Program-made: the position numbers and the translations under genes
The notes under the pieces: model-generated
Databases searched by the model: none
Told to the model about the DNA's origin: nothing
Seen by the model: the letters and a program-made list of their open reading frames with translations, nothing else
Shown here: one piece after another, positions 43,679 through 52,913 of the stretch
How positions within the stretch are numbered: position 1 is the first letter of the stretch
How the letters are laid out: every line of letters begins with the position of its first letter
NCBI GenBank assembly: GCA_963723235.1
Contig: CAVRPV010000002.1
Span: 1-64,000, forward strand
DNA from: CAIRTM01 sp963723235
Lineage (GTDB): Bacteria; Desulfobacterota; WTBG01; CAIYCZ01; CAIRTM01
Length of the DNA stretch: 64,000 nucleotides
Direction of reading: 5' to 3'

Positions 43679-45151
43679 ATGGACGAGCTCAAAGATTTCA
43701 TCAGACACCGCCGCGAAAAAGCCGCTGAGTTGCGCGAGGCCGGCATCAATCCGTATGCCAACGGATTCAAGGCAGACCACACGGCAGCGCACATCACCGC
43801 CCTGTTCGCCGGGCGATCCCGGGAGGACATTGAAGCCTGCGCGGATGTTTTCAGTCTTGCCGGCCGGATTGTCTCGCTCAGGGACTTCGGCAAAGCGGCT
43901 TTTGTGCAGGTACAGGATCGCAGCGGCCGCATGCAGGCCTATATCCAGAAAAACGGAATCGGCGAGGAGAACTTTGCCGTTTTCAAAAAAGTCGATATCG
44001 GCGATTTTATCGGTGTGCGGGGGCGCGCCTTTGTAACCAAATCCGATGAACTGACGATAATGGCTTCGCAGGTGTGCCTGCTCACCAAATCGCTGCGGCC
44101 TCTGCCCGAAAAATGGCATGGCCTGCAGGACGTTGAAACCCGCTACCGGCAGCGCTACCTTGACCTGATTGCCAATGAAAATGTTCGCACCACGTTCCAG
44201 GCCCGCTCACGGATTATAACGCTTATCCGGAGATTCCTGGAAGAGCGCGGCTTTCAGGAGGTTGAAACGCCAATGATGCACCCGATCCCGGGAGGCGCAA
44301 CCGCCCAACCGTTCAAAACGCACCATAACGCGCTTGACATTGAACTGTTCATGCGCATTGCACCGGAACTGTACCTGAAACGCCTGCTGGTCGGCGGTCT
44401 TGAGCGCGTATTTGAAATCAACCGCAACTTTCGCAATGAGGGCATATCAACCCAGCACAACCCGGAATTTACCATGGTGGAATTCTATCAGGCGTACGCA
44501 ACCTATGAAGACCTGATGCACCTGACTGAGACCATGATTTCGCAGGTGTGTATTGAGGTCAATGGTTCCGCCACGGTTGAGTACCAGGGCACGACCCTTG
44601 ATTTTTCGGCCCCCTGGCAGCGCCTCACCATGAAGCAGGCTGCGGCACAGTTCGGCAATTTCGACCCCAAAGACCTTGAGTCCCTTGAAAAGCTGCAGTC
44701 TCACGCCCGCTCCCTGGGCCTGAAGATCTGCGGCCAGGAACAGCCCGGCGAGCTTGTTGCTGCGATTTTCGAGGAGGTTGCCGAGCCGCATCTGGTGCAA
44801 CCCACCTTTATTACCCACTTCCCCGTTGAAGTCTCACCGCTGGCCCGGCGCAATGAACAGGACCCCGGTGTTACCGACAGGTTTGAGCTCTACATTGCCG
44901 GCCGCGAAATTGCCAACGCATTTTCCGAGCTCAACGATCCGATTGACCAGCGCGAACGCTTTGAGGCCCAGGCCGCGGCAAAAGACCGCATTGAGGGGGC
45001 GACAGGTACGATTGACGAAGATTTCCTGCTGGCGCTGGAATACGGCATGCCCCCTGCAGCCGGCGAAGGCATCGGCATCGACCGACTGGTGATGCTGTTA
45101 ACCAATGCCGCTTCAATCCGGGACGTAATTCTATTTCCGCTGATGCGCTGA
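43679..45151 (+). CDS. lysS: Lysyl-tRNA synthetase, class II
   Basis: 490 residues. N-terminal OB-fold anticodon domain (LAGRIVSLRDFGKAAFVQVQ), motif 1 FLEERGFQEVETPMMHPIPG, motif 2 FEINRNFRNEGISTQHNPEFT and motif 3 GIGIDRLVMLLTN. HNALDIELFMRIAPELYLK is specific for LysRS. It charges tRNA-Lys. It is the first gene of a plus-strand run into lolC, with 16 bp between. Confidence 0.98.
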   Translation: MDELKDFIRHRREKAAELREAGINPYANGFKADHTAAHITALFAGRSREDIEACADVFSLAGRIVSLRDFGKAAFVQVQDRSGRMQAYIQKNGIGEENFAVFKKVDIGDFIGVRGRAFVTKSDELTIMASQVCLLTKSLRPLPEKWHGLQDVETRYRQRYLDLIANENVRTTFQARSRIITLIRRFLEERGFQEVETPMMHPIPGGATAQPFKTHHNALDIELFMRIAPELYLKRLLVGGLERVFEINRNFRNEGISTQHNPEFTMVEFYQAYATYEDLMHLTETMISQVCIEVNGSATVEYQGTTLDFSAPWQRLTMKQAAAQFGNFDPKDLESLEKLQSHARSLGLKICGQEQPGELVAAIFEEVAEPHLVQPTFITHFPVEVSPLARRNEQDPGVTDRFELYIAGREIANAFSELNDPIDQRERFEAQAAAKDRIEGATGTIDEDFLLALEYGMPPAAGEGIGIDRLVMLLTNAASIRDVILFPLMR

Positions 45152-45167
45152 AAGGGTTTTGACGTTC

Positions 45168-46412
45168 ATGACCGGCTCATTTGAAATTTTTATCGCGGGA
45201 CGCTATTTGCGCGCCAAACGCAAACAGGCTTTCGTGTCGCTCATAACGCTCATATCGATTGCCGGCGTTGCCATAGGCGTTATGGCCCTGATCCTGGTGC
45301 TGGGCGTCATGACCGGATTCAGCGATGATCTGCTTGAAAAAATACTGGGGGCCAACTCGCACATTGTCATCACCGGATTCGGCACAGGCATTGAGAACTA
45401 CGACCGGACCTGCTCTGACCTTGAACAGGTCAGCGGCGTGCTGGCCGCCACCCCGTTCATCATGACACAGGTCATGCTGTCCTCGGAGACAAATGTTTCC
45501 GGCGCTGTGCTGCAGGGCATCGATCCTCACGGCGCAGGCCACGCCATCAGCATTGAGAAAAACCTGACACAGGGAACCATTGAAGAGCTCGCGGGCCGGC
45601 ACACCCATGAGGACCTGGAGCTGCCGGGCATCATTGTCGGCAGCGAACTGGCCAAAGCGCTGGGCGTGCTGAGCGGCAGTGTCATCACGATTGTTTCGCC
45701 CACGGGACTGCTCTCCCCCACCGGCATGGTTCCGCGCTGGAAAAAATTCATGGTCACAGGCCTTTTCGAATCCGGCATGTACGAATATGACAGCGGCATG
45801 GCCTATATCAGTCTTGAAGCCGCGCAGCAGTTCCTGAAAATGCCGGGTCAGGCCAGCGGGATCTGGGTTCGGATCAACGACGCCGACAATACCGCGCCGG
45901 TGGCTGAAGCCATACGGGCCGTGCTGACACCGCAGTACCATGTGCGCGACTGGAAGGAAATGAACCGCAGCCTGTATTCGGCCTTGAGGCTTGAAAAAAC
46001 CGCCATGTTCATTATCCTCGTCCTGATCATTATCGTGGCCGCTTTCAGTATTGTCGCGACCCTGGTCATGATGGTCAATGAAAAAAACCGCGAGATTGCC
46101 ATTTTAAAATCAATGGGCGCGTCTGCAGGCGGCATTATGAAAATTTTTATGTACCAGGGGCTTGTCATCGGCTCGATGGGCACATTACTGGGCCTGGCTG
46201 CGGGCTGCGGCCTGGCCTGGGTGCAAAACACCTATGCAATCATAAAGCTGGCCGGTGATGTGTACTATATCCCGTCCCTGACGGTAAAAATCGGTTTTGC
46301 CGACACTCTGCTCGTGACCCTGTGCACAATCGGCATCAGCTTTCTCGCAACCATATACCCGGCGCTGCAGGCAGCCCGGCTTGAACCGGTTGAGGCCCTG
46401 CGCTATGAATAA
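45168..46412 (+). CDS. lolC: Lipoprotein-releasing permease LolC/LolE
   Basis: 415 residues. Helix 1 in RKQAFVSLITLISIAGVAIG, a large periplasmic domain (residues about 45-265) and three C-terminal helices with NEKNREIAILKSMGASAGGIM, the coupling helix that meets LolD. With LolD it releases lipoproteins from the inner membrane. Only one permease gene is present, so the complex is probably a homodimer (LolF-like). It overlaps lolD by 8 bp. Confidence 0.95.
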   Translation: MTGSFEIFIAGRYLRAKRKQAFVSLITLISIAGVAIGVMALILVLGVMTGFSDDLLEKILGANSHIVITGFGTGIENYDRTCSDLEQVSGVLAATPFIMTQVMLSSETNVSGAVLQGIDPHGAGHAISIEKNLTQGTIEELAGRHTHEDLELPGIIVGSELAKALGVLSGSVITIVSPTGLLSPTGMVPRWKKFMVTGLFESGMYEYDSGMAYISLEAAQQFLKMPGQASGIWVRINDADNTAPVAEAIRAVLTPQYHVRDWKEMNRSLYSALRLEKTAMFIILVLIIIVAAFSIVATLVMMVNEKNREIAILKSMGASAGGIMKIFMYQGLVIGSMGTLLGLAAGCGLAWVQNTYAIIKLAGDVYYIPSLTVKIGFADTLLVTLCTIGISFLATIYPALQAARLEPVEALRYE

Positions 46413-47121
46413 TGGGGCCCCACAGCATAGTGCTGACGGTAATGACCTGCTGCAGGTTCAGGATCTGTGCAAGGCATATACCAATAACGGCACGGTGACA
46501 GAAGTGCTCAACAAGGTGAATGTAACCATTCGCACAGGGGATATGCTGGCAATCATCGGCCCCTCAGGAGCCGGCAAAAGCACGCTGCTGCATATTCTGG
46601 GAACTCTTGACCACCCTACCGGCGGCCATGTTCTGTACCGTGAGACCGATATTTTTTCGCGCACGCCGCAGGAGCTTGCACGATTTCGCAACAAACGTAT
46701 CGGTTTTATTTTTCAGTTTCACCACCTGCTGCCTGAATTCACGGCCTATGAAAACACCTGCATGCCGGCTATAATTGCCGGAGATGACAGCCGGCAGTAT
46801 CGCGAAAAAGCCCGGGATCTGCTGGAGCGCATCGGACTTGGCAACCGCATGCACCATAAGCCCGGGGAACTTTCCGGCGGAGAGCAGCAGCGCGTAGCGG
46901 TTGCGCGCGCCCTGATTATGAACCCTGAACTTGTTCTGGCTGACGAGCCGACCGGCAACCTTGATTCACACACCGGCGGGGCGGTCTTCGACCTGCTGCT
47001 TGAACTCAATGCCCAGATGCGGACCACGTTGATTATCGTGACGCACAATGAGGAATTTGCCCGGCGCATGCCGCGCTGCATAACCCTGCGTGACGGCGCG
47101 GTCGTGCCGCATGCAACCTGA
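46405..47121 (+). CDS. lolD: Lipoprotein-releasing ATPase LolD
   Basis: 239 residues from ATG 46405, which overlaps the lolC stop. Walker A GPSGAGKSTLLHILG, LolD-type FQFHHLLPEFTAYEN, signature LSGGEQQRVAVARAL, Walker B LVLADEPTGNLD and H-loop IVTHNEEFA. It powers LolC. The following bamA ATG is 13 bp after its stop. Confidence 0.97.
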   Translation: MNNGAPQHSADGNDLLQVQDLCKAYTNNGTVTEVLNKVNVTIRTGDMLAIIGPSGAGKSTLLHILGTLDHPTGGHVLYRETDIFSRTPQELARFRNKRIGFIFQFHHLLPEFTAYENTCMPAIIAGDDSRQYREKARDLLERIGLGNRMHHKPGELSGGEQQRVAVARALIMNPELVLADEPTGNLDSHTGGAVFDLLLELNAQMRTTLIIVTHNEEFARRMPRCITLRDGAVVPHAT

Positions 47122-47134
47122 AGACTGAACGACT

Positions 47135-49852
47135 ATGACAATACCTCGAACAAAGCTTTTTGCCGCATTCTTCATGCTGTTTGTGCTGCTGCCCGGCATG
47201 GCACGTTCTGCCGAGCAGATGCGCGTTGCCGTGCTGCCTTTTGTTACGCACAGCGAAACCGACATGACCTACCTTCAACAGGCCATCCCCACCATGCTTA
47301 CCAGTCGCCTGGAGGAAACCGGTGACATTGCGGTCGTTGACCGGTCAACGGTTCTTGAACAGGTCCAGCGCTTCGACTGGAATGCCATTGATGAGGAGAA
47401 GGCGGCTGTTATCGGCAAGCGCCTGCGTGCGGACTTTGTGGTGACCGGAAGCCTGACAAAAATCGGCTCGCAATGCAGCATTGACGCCCTGATCATCAAA
47501 ACCGATGACCTGGCCGCAACCCGACGGGCTTATTCAACAGCAGCGGATGAAAGCGCGTTGCCATTCGAGATGAGCGATCTTGCCAACCGGATTAATCAAA
47601 CCATTTTCAATAAAGTGATGGTTGCCGATGTGCAGACCCGCGGCAACCTTTTCATTGAAAAGGACGCCATCCTGTTCGCGATTGAAACCAGAAAAGGACG
47701 GGTGTTTTCACCGCAGGTGCTGCAGGAGGACCTGCGGCGCATTTATCAAATGGGATATTTCAAAGACATCCAGATTACCACCGAGGAGACAGAACGGGGC
47801 ATGGTCGTCACGTTTGTGGTTAAGGAAAAACCCATGGTGCGCTCCGTGCAGATCATCGGCCACAAAAAAATCAAGCTTGACGACCTGCAAAAAGTCATGG
47901 AGACCAAGGTGCGCACCATTCTGGATATCGCCAAAGTTAAGGGCGATGTAGCCCGCATGCGCAAAGTCTATGTCGATAAGAGCTACTATGAAGTCAGCAT
48001 CAACTACACCATAACCCCGATTGATGATGATTACAGCTCGGTGGAATTCCGCATTAAGGAAGGTGAAGCCGTTAAGGTTGCCAATGTAACATTCTCAGGC
48101 AACAACTCGATTAAAGCAGGCACGCTGCTCAAGGTTATGGAAACCCGCAAAAAGCACTGGCTGCTTTCCATATTCACCTCCCGGGGCACGTTCAAGGATG
48201 ATGCCCTTGTAAAAGACACCGAGCGCATTGCTGCCTACTATTTCAGCCAGGGATTTCTGCGGGCCAACGTACTCACACCTGAAGTCGAATTTAAGGGCAA
48301 AAAGGTATATGTGCATTTTACCATTGAGGAAGGCGATCGATTTACAATCGGCAGCCTTGATTTCAAGGGGGACTTGATCTACGACACGGATTTTCTGCTC
48401 TCGAAGGTAAAGTCGACCCCCGGGGCGACATTCAATGGACAGCTGCTCAATGATGACCTGATTGCCCTTAAGTCTCTGTACTCATCGAAAGGATTCGCCT
48501 TCGCCGACATTACGCCCCTGACCGATATACAGCCTGAGAACAAAACGGTAAATGTAGCGTTTAATATTCAAAAGGGCGATGAAATCTACCTTGAAAAAAT
48601 CCGCGTCAGCGGCAATACGAAAACCCGCGATAATGTTATCCGCCGTGAAATGACTCTGCTTGAAGGAGCTCTCTACGATTCCAATGCAATCGACCGCAGC
48701 AGACAGAACATCAACAAGCTTGGTTTTTTCGAGGATGTACTCATCAACACCGAACCCGGCAGCGTACAGGACCAGGTTAACCTCAACGTGGAGGTTAAGG
48801 AGCGCCCCACGGGTTCGTTCAGTATCGGGGCCGGCTACAGCTCGGTTGACAGCATCATGGGTATGTTTCAAATTTCCCAGAACAACCTGTTCGGCAAAGG
48901 ACAGCAATTGACCTTTATGGCGCAGGTTGGCGGGCACTCATCCTATTATAATATCTCATTTACCGAACCCTGGTTCCGCGACCGTCCCCAGTCGGTCGGC
49001 TTTGACCTGTTCAAAATTGAACAGGAATATGAGGATTTCGACCGTAATTCCACGGGTCTCAATTTGCGCACCAGCATGCCCTTCAGGGACTGGGATTTCA
49101 CCCGGCTGCACCTGACCTACCGCCTTGAATCCATTGATATCAAGCTGCAGGATGATGAGGAGCAGGTTCCGCTTTCCATATCAGAGCAGCAGGGCACCAG
49201 CTCGGTCAGCAGCATCATAACCGCCTTGATCAAGGATTCCCGCGATGATCACTGGGCACCGCGCAAAGGCGTGTACAACAGTGCCTCCGTAGAGTTTGCC
49301 GGCCTGGGTGGCGACGGCCGCTTCATAACCGCAATCGCGAGCGCAGCAAAATTTTTTCCCGTGCTGAAGGATTCAGCTTTTATGCTGCGCGGCACCATCG
49401 GCCAGATTTTCCCCTATATGGGCGAGGACATTCCGATATCCGAAAAATTCTTTCTTGGCGGCATGAACTCCCTGCGCGGTTTTGAAGCGCGCAGCGTAGG
49501 GCCGCGCGAAGTGCGCCCCAAACTCAAACCCGGAGACCCCGGCTACGACCCCACCAAAAAGTATAATAATAAATATGATGTTGTGGGCGGAAAGAAGGAA
49601 CTCTACTTCAATGTCGAATACCTGTTCCCGCTTATGAAGTCGGCCGGTTTGCGCGGCATGCTGTTTTTTGACTCCGGCAACTCCTATGCAAGCGGGGATG
49701 GGTTCTTCTCAGACATGCGCAACGATGTGGGCGTTGGTGCCAACTGGTACTCGCCTTTCGGCCCGCTGAAAGTGGTCTGGGGCTACAACCTGTCGCCAAA
49801 ATACGATGAAAGCAGCAGCAACTTTGAATTTTCCATGGGCGGGCAATTTTAA
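47135..49852 (+). CDS. bamA: BamA outer-membrane assembly factor with extra N-terminal domain
   Basis: 905 residues, longer than the usual ~760-810. After a signal peptide (to about 26) residues 28-155 form an additional domain: MRVAVLPFVTHSETDMTYLQ, ETGDIAVVDRSTVLEQVQ and LRADFVVTGSLTKIG resemble the TolB N-terminal/FlgO/CsgG-like fold. POTRA repeats follow from about 165 (TRGNLFIEKDAILFAI, GNNSIKAGTLL, VSGNTKTRDNVIRREM), then the Omp85 barrel with FFLGGMNSLRGFEARSVGPR (the VRGF-like lid loop) and a terminal aromatic strand ending FSMGGQF. It folds beta-barrel proteins into the outer membrane. Confidence 0.95.
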   Translation: MTIPRTKLFAAFFMLFVLLPGMARSAEQMRVAVLPFVTHSETDMTYLQQAIPTMLTSRLEETGDIAVVDRSTVLEQVQRFDWNAIDEEKAAVIGKRLRADFVVTGSLTKIGSQCSIDALIIKTDDLAATRRAYSTAADESALPFEMSDLANRINQTIFNKVMVADVQTRGNLFIEKDAILFAIETRKGRVFSPQVLQEDLRRIYQMGYFKDIQITTEETERGMVVTFVVKEKPMVRSVQIIGHKKIKLDDLQKVMETKVRTILDIAKVKGDVARMRKVYVDKSYYEVSINYTITPIDDDYSSVEFRIKEGEAVKVANVTFSGNNSIKAGTLLKVMETRKKHWLLSIFTSRGTFKDDALVKDTERIAAYYFSQGFLRANVLTPEVEFKGKKVYVHFTIEEGDRFTIGSLDFKGDLIYDTDFLLSKVKSTPGATFNGQLLNDDLIALKSLYSSKGFAFADITPLTDIQPENKTVNVAFNIQKGDEIYLEKIRVSGNTKTRDNVIRREMTLLEGALYDSNAIDRSRQNINKLGFFEDVLINTEPGSVQDQVNLNVEVKERPTGSFSIGAGYSSVDSIMGMFQISQNNLFGKGQQLTFMAQVGGHSSYYNISFTEPWFRDRPQSVGFDLFKIEQEYEDFDRNSTGLNLRTSMPFRDWDFTRLHLTYRLESIDIKLQDDEEQVPLSISEQQGTSSVSSIITALIKDSRDDHWAPRKGVYNSASVEFAGLGGDGRFITAIASAAKFFPVLKDSAFMLRGTIGQIFPYMGEDIPISEKFFLGGMNSLRGFEARSVGPREVRPKLKPGDPGYDPTKKYNNKYDVVGGKKELYFNVEYLFPLMKSAGLRGMLFFDSGNSYASGDGFFSDMRNDVGVGANWYSPFGPLKVVWGYNLSPKYDESSSNFEFSMGGQF

Positions 49853-49904
49853 GCCGCATACATAAGGAGGCAATCCTGGTCTCTTTCTAGATAGCAAAAG
49901 TTTT

Positions 49905-50040
49905 TAAATGCTTTTCAAAAATGACCGGATGCAAGGCGCGCGTAATTATTTGTAGGCACCGCATGCCGTACCCCTACCGTACGCCGCAAAGACGAATGAT
50001 GAGCGCAACGCAACAGATGGCCGTTTTTCAACAGCATGTT
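49905..50040 (+). repeat. Dispersed intergenic repeat, copy C
   Basis: TTCAAAAATGACCGGATGCA and AGGCGCGCG at the left, GCAAAGACGAATGATGAGCG and TTTTTCAACAGCATGTTC at the right. The middle holds a CCGTAC...GTACGCC pairing. It separates bamA from the skp-like gene. Confidence 0.75.
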
Positions 50041-50093
50041 CAAGAAGCAAACAAACCCTGGTGCACCATACAAATCAAAGGAGATCAAACACT

Positions 50094-50618
50094 ATGAAAA
50101 AAACGCTACTGTCACTCATGCTCACAACCGCGCTGCTGGCAGCAGGAACCATCTGCAATGCCGCCGAACTGAAAATCGGCTATGTTAATATTCAGCGCGC
50201 GGTTGCGGAAAGCAAAATCGGCAAATCAGCCAACGAAAAATTCACCGTTGAGGCAAACCGGGTAAAAGACGATATCATGAAACAGAAAGAGAGCATTCAG
50301 CAGGCAGCCGAAATGCTGCAAAAACAAAGCGCGATGCTCACCGATGATGTCCGCCGCTCCAAGGAACTTGATATGGCACGCCGCCAGCGCGACTATGAGC
50401 GCATGGTAGAGGACCAAAAGGCCGAACTGCAGCTCAAAGAGGCGCAACTCACGGGCGAGATCCTGGAGAAGTTGATTCCGTTAGTGCGTGACTACGGCAA
50501 AAAACACGATTTCAGCATCATCTTCGAGCGCTCCGAGCGGGTGCTGCTCTATGCGGAAGAAGGCCTTGACCTGACCGATAAAATTATTGCAATGCTTGAC
50601 AGCGGTTCTCAAAACTAA
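50094..50618 (+). CDS. skp: OmpH/Skp-family periplasmic chaperone
   Basis: 174 residues from ATG 50094 behind AAAGGAG. Signal peptide MKKTLLSLMLTTALLAAGTICNA-type cleaved near 22-23. Then LKIGYVNIQRAVAESKIGKS, a long coiled-coil arm (residues ~50-120: KQKESIQQAAEMLQKQSAML, KAELQLKEAQLTGEILEKL), and DFSIIFERSERVLLYAEEGLDLT. It holds unfolded outer-membrane proteins for BamA. The bamA-skp-lpxD order is conserved. Confidence 0.93.
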   Translation: MKKTLLSLMLTTALLAAGTICNAAELKIGYVNIQRAVAESKIGKSANEKFTVEANRVKDDIMKQKESIQQAAEMLQKQSAMLTDDVRRSKELDMARRQRDYERMVEDQKAELQLKEAQLTGEILEKLIPLVRDYGKKHDFSIIFERSERVLLYAEEGLDLTDKIIAMLDSGSQN

Positions 50619-50632
50619 CAGCAGGCCTGTAT

Positions 50633-51685
50633 ATGGAAATTTCCCTCAAAGAAATCGCACGGATTCTGGGCGGTGAGATTGACGGTGATGAAAACTGCAT
50701 CATCTCGGGTCTGGCCGGCATTGAAAAGGCCGGGCCCGGCGACATCACCTTTGTCGCCAACCCGAAATACGCGCAATACATTGCCACCACGCGGGCCTCG
50801 GCCATTGTGTGCGCCCCGGAAACCATTGCACCGGGTCGAAACCTCATAAAGGTTGCCAATCCCTACCTGGCGTACGCAAAAGCACTGCGATTTCTCAACC
50901 CTGCGCCGAAAGAGCCCGGCACGATTGATCCGCATGCAATAATTGCCGACAACGTCCACATGGGCAGCAATGTCACGGTGTACCCCTTCGTATATATCGG
51001 CGAGGGCTGCCGCCTGGGCGACAATGTGACCATATACCCGCACTGCTACATCGGCAGAAATGTTTCAATCGGAGACGGCACGCTTGTGCATCCAAACGTC
51101 ACGATCGAAGAGCGCTGCATAATCGGAAGCCGGGTCATTATTCATGCCGGCACCGTAATCGGCAGCGACGGATTCGGCTTTGCGCGCGACAAGGCCGCGT
51201 ATTACAAAATACCGCAGCTGGGCATAGTGCAGATCGACGATGACGTGGAGATCGGCGCGTGCAATACCATTGACCGCGCTGCGCTGGAGCGCACCTGGAT
51301 CAAGCGCGGCACAAAAACCGATAACCTGGTGCAGATCGCCCATAATGTCATTATCGGGGAAGACTGCTGTGTGGTGGCCCAGACCGGCATCTCCGGCAGC
51401 ACCAAACTCGGCGACCGGGTTATCATGGCCGGCCAGAGCGCCGCTGTTGGACATATCACCATCGGCAGCGATTGTATCGTCGGCGCGCGCGGCGCCGTCA
51501 GTGCCGATCTTCCGGACGGACAGATCGTCTCAGGTGCCCCGGCGATAGAGCATAAAAAATTCTTGAGGGCGACAACCACATTTCCGAAACTGCCGGACAT
51601 GCGCCGTACCCTTGTACAACTCACGCAAAAAGTAGAAGCCCTCGAAGCAGCGCTTCACAAACAACAGGAGAAAGACAGGATATGA
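50633..51685 (+). CDS. lpxD: UDP-3-O-(3-hydroxyacyl)glucosamine N-acyltransferase
   Basis: 350 residues: an N-terminal uridine-binding domain (LGGEIDGDENCIISGLAGIE) and a left-handed beta-helix built of hexapeptide repeats (IGEGCRLGDNVTIYPHCYIG and so on) with the catalytic His in NLVQIAHNVIIGEDC. A C-terminal helix follows. Adds the second acyl chain from acyl-ACP in lipid A synthesis. The stop overlaps the fabZ start by 4 bp. Confidence 0.97.
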   Translation: MEISLKEIARILGGEIDGDENCIISGLAGIEKAGPGDITFVANPKYAQYIATTRASAIVCAPETIAPGRNLIKVANPYLAYAKALRFLNPAPKEPGTIDPHAIIADNVHMGSNVTVYPFVYIGEGCRLGDNVTIYPHCYIGRNVSIGDGTLVHPNVTIEERCIIGSRVIIHAGTVIGSDGFGFARDKAAYYKIPQLGIVQIDDDVEIGACNTIDRAALERTWIKRGTKTDNLVQIAHNVIIGEDCCVVAQTGISGSTKLGDRVIMAGQSAAVGHITIGSDCIVGARGAVSADLPDGQIVSGAPAIEHKKFLRATTTFPKLPDMRRTLVQLTQKVEALEAALHKQQEKDRI

Positions 51686-52110
51686 TTACGATCAAAGACA
51701 TTATGCGATATCTTCCGCACCGATACCCCTTCCTTCTGGTTGACCGTGTGCTTGAGACCGTTCCGCAGAAGCGCATCGTGGCAATAAAAAACGTCACGAT
51801 CAACGAGCCTTTTTTCCAGGGCCATTTCCCCGGCGAGCCCATCATGCCGGGGGTGCTGATCGTTGAGGCGATGGCTCAGACCTGGGGCATACTGCTGATG
51901 AGCAGCGGGGAGATGGATGTTTCAAAGAACAGCAATATACGGTTTCTCGGCATCGATAAATGCCGGTTCCGCAGGGCGGTAGTGCCCGGCGACCAGCTCC
52001 GGTTCGAGCTTGAGGCCATTGCGGTCAAGCGGGGCATATGGAAATTCGGTGGCAAGGCCTATGTGGGCGATGAAGTGGCGGCTGAAGCTGTGCTGATGGC
52101 GACCATGTAA
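51682..52110 (+). CDS. fabZ: 3-hydroxyacyl-ACP dehydratase
   Basis: 142 residues with the hot-dog fold: MRYLPHRYPFLLVDRV (catalytic His), FFQGHFPGEPIMPGVLIVEA (catalytic Glu) and GIDKCRFRRAVVPGDQL. It dehydrates 3-hydroxyacyl-ACP, competing with LpxA/LpxD for the same substrate; co-transcription with them is the usual arrangement. Confidence 0.97.
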   Translation: MITIKDIMRYLPHRYPFLLVDRVLETVPQKRIVAIKNVTINEPFFQGHFPGEPIMPGVLIVEAMAQTWGILLMSSGEMDVSKNSNIRFLGIDKCRFRRAVVPGDQLRFELEAIAVKRGIWKFGGKAYVGDEVAAEAVLMATM

Positions 52111-52139
52111 ATGAAACTGTTCAGGGAAAGGGGCTGTCA

Positions 52140-52913
52140 ATGATTCACAGCACTGCACTAGTCAGCAGTAAGGCTGATATCGGGGCCGGCGTTGCAATCG
52201 GGGCCTACAGCATTATCGGCGATGAGGTCACCATCGGCCAGGGGACGGTCATCGGGCCCCATGTGGTTATGAAGGGACCGGCTACCATCGGCCAGGGCTG
52301 CCGGATTTACCAGTTCTCCTCGATCGGGGAAGATCCGCAGGACCTGAAATATCACGGCGAGCGCACCCTGCTCACCATCGGCGACAATAATACCATACGG
52401 GAGTATGTAACTATCAACCGCGGCACCGAGGGCGGCGGGGGCATTACCAGCATCGGCAACAATAATCTTATTATGGCCTACTGCCATATAGCACATGACT
52501 GCCGGCTTGCCAGCAACATCATTATGTCCAACTGCGCGAACCTCGCCGGCCACATCACCATCGAAGACTATGTCATTATCAGCGGCCTTGTGGGCATTCA
52601 TCAGTTCGTGCGCATCGGCGCCTATGCCATGGTCGGCGGGGTTTCGGGCGTGCCTCAGGACGTGCCGCCATATGTGATTGCCGCCGGCGAGCGCACGAAA
52701 TTAAGCGGCGTCAATATCGTGGGGCTGAAGCGCCACGGATTTTCTCCCGAAGTGATTTCCGAGCTGAAGAACGCCTACCGGATTTTTTTCCGCTCGGGGC
52801 TGACGGTGAAGCGGGCAGTTCAGACGATAGAGGAAGAGGGCCTTGAGTCGGCCGAGGTACAGTACCTGAGCAATTTTATTCTAAACTCCGAGCGGGGGGT
52901 GCTGAGAAAATGA
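52140..52913 (+). CDS. lpxA: Acyl-ACP:UDP-amino-sugar O/N-acyltransferase LpxA
   Basis: 257 residues of hexapeptide beta-helix (DIGAGVAIGAYSIIGDEVTI) with catalytic His in MAYCHIAHDCRLAS and the LpxA landmarks GEDPQDLKY and GTEGGGGITSIGNNN. A C-terminal helical domain ends the chain (GLKRHGFSPEVISELKNAYR). First committed acylation of lipid A. With a GnnA-like dehydrogenase next door, the acceptor may be UDP-GlcNAc3N rather than UDP-GlcNAc. Overlaps the next gene by 4 bp. Confidence 0.97.
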   Translation: MIHSTALVSSKADIGAGVAIGAYSIIGDEVTIGQGTVIGPHVVMKGPATIGQGCRIYQFSSIGEDPQDLKYHGERTLLTIGDNNTIREYVTINRGTEGGGGITSIGNNNLIMAYCHIAHDCRLASNIIMSNCANLAGHITIEDYVIISGLVGIHQFVRIGAYAMVGGVSGVPQDVPPYVIAAGERTKLSGVNIVGLKRHGFSPEVISELKNAYRIFFRSGLTVKRAVQTIEEEGLESAEVQYLSNFILNSERGVLRK

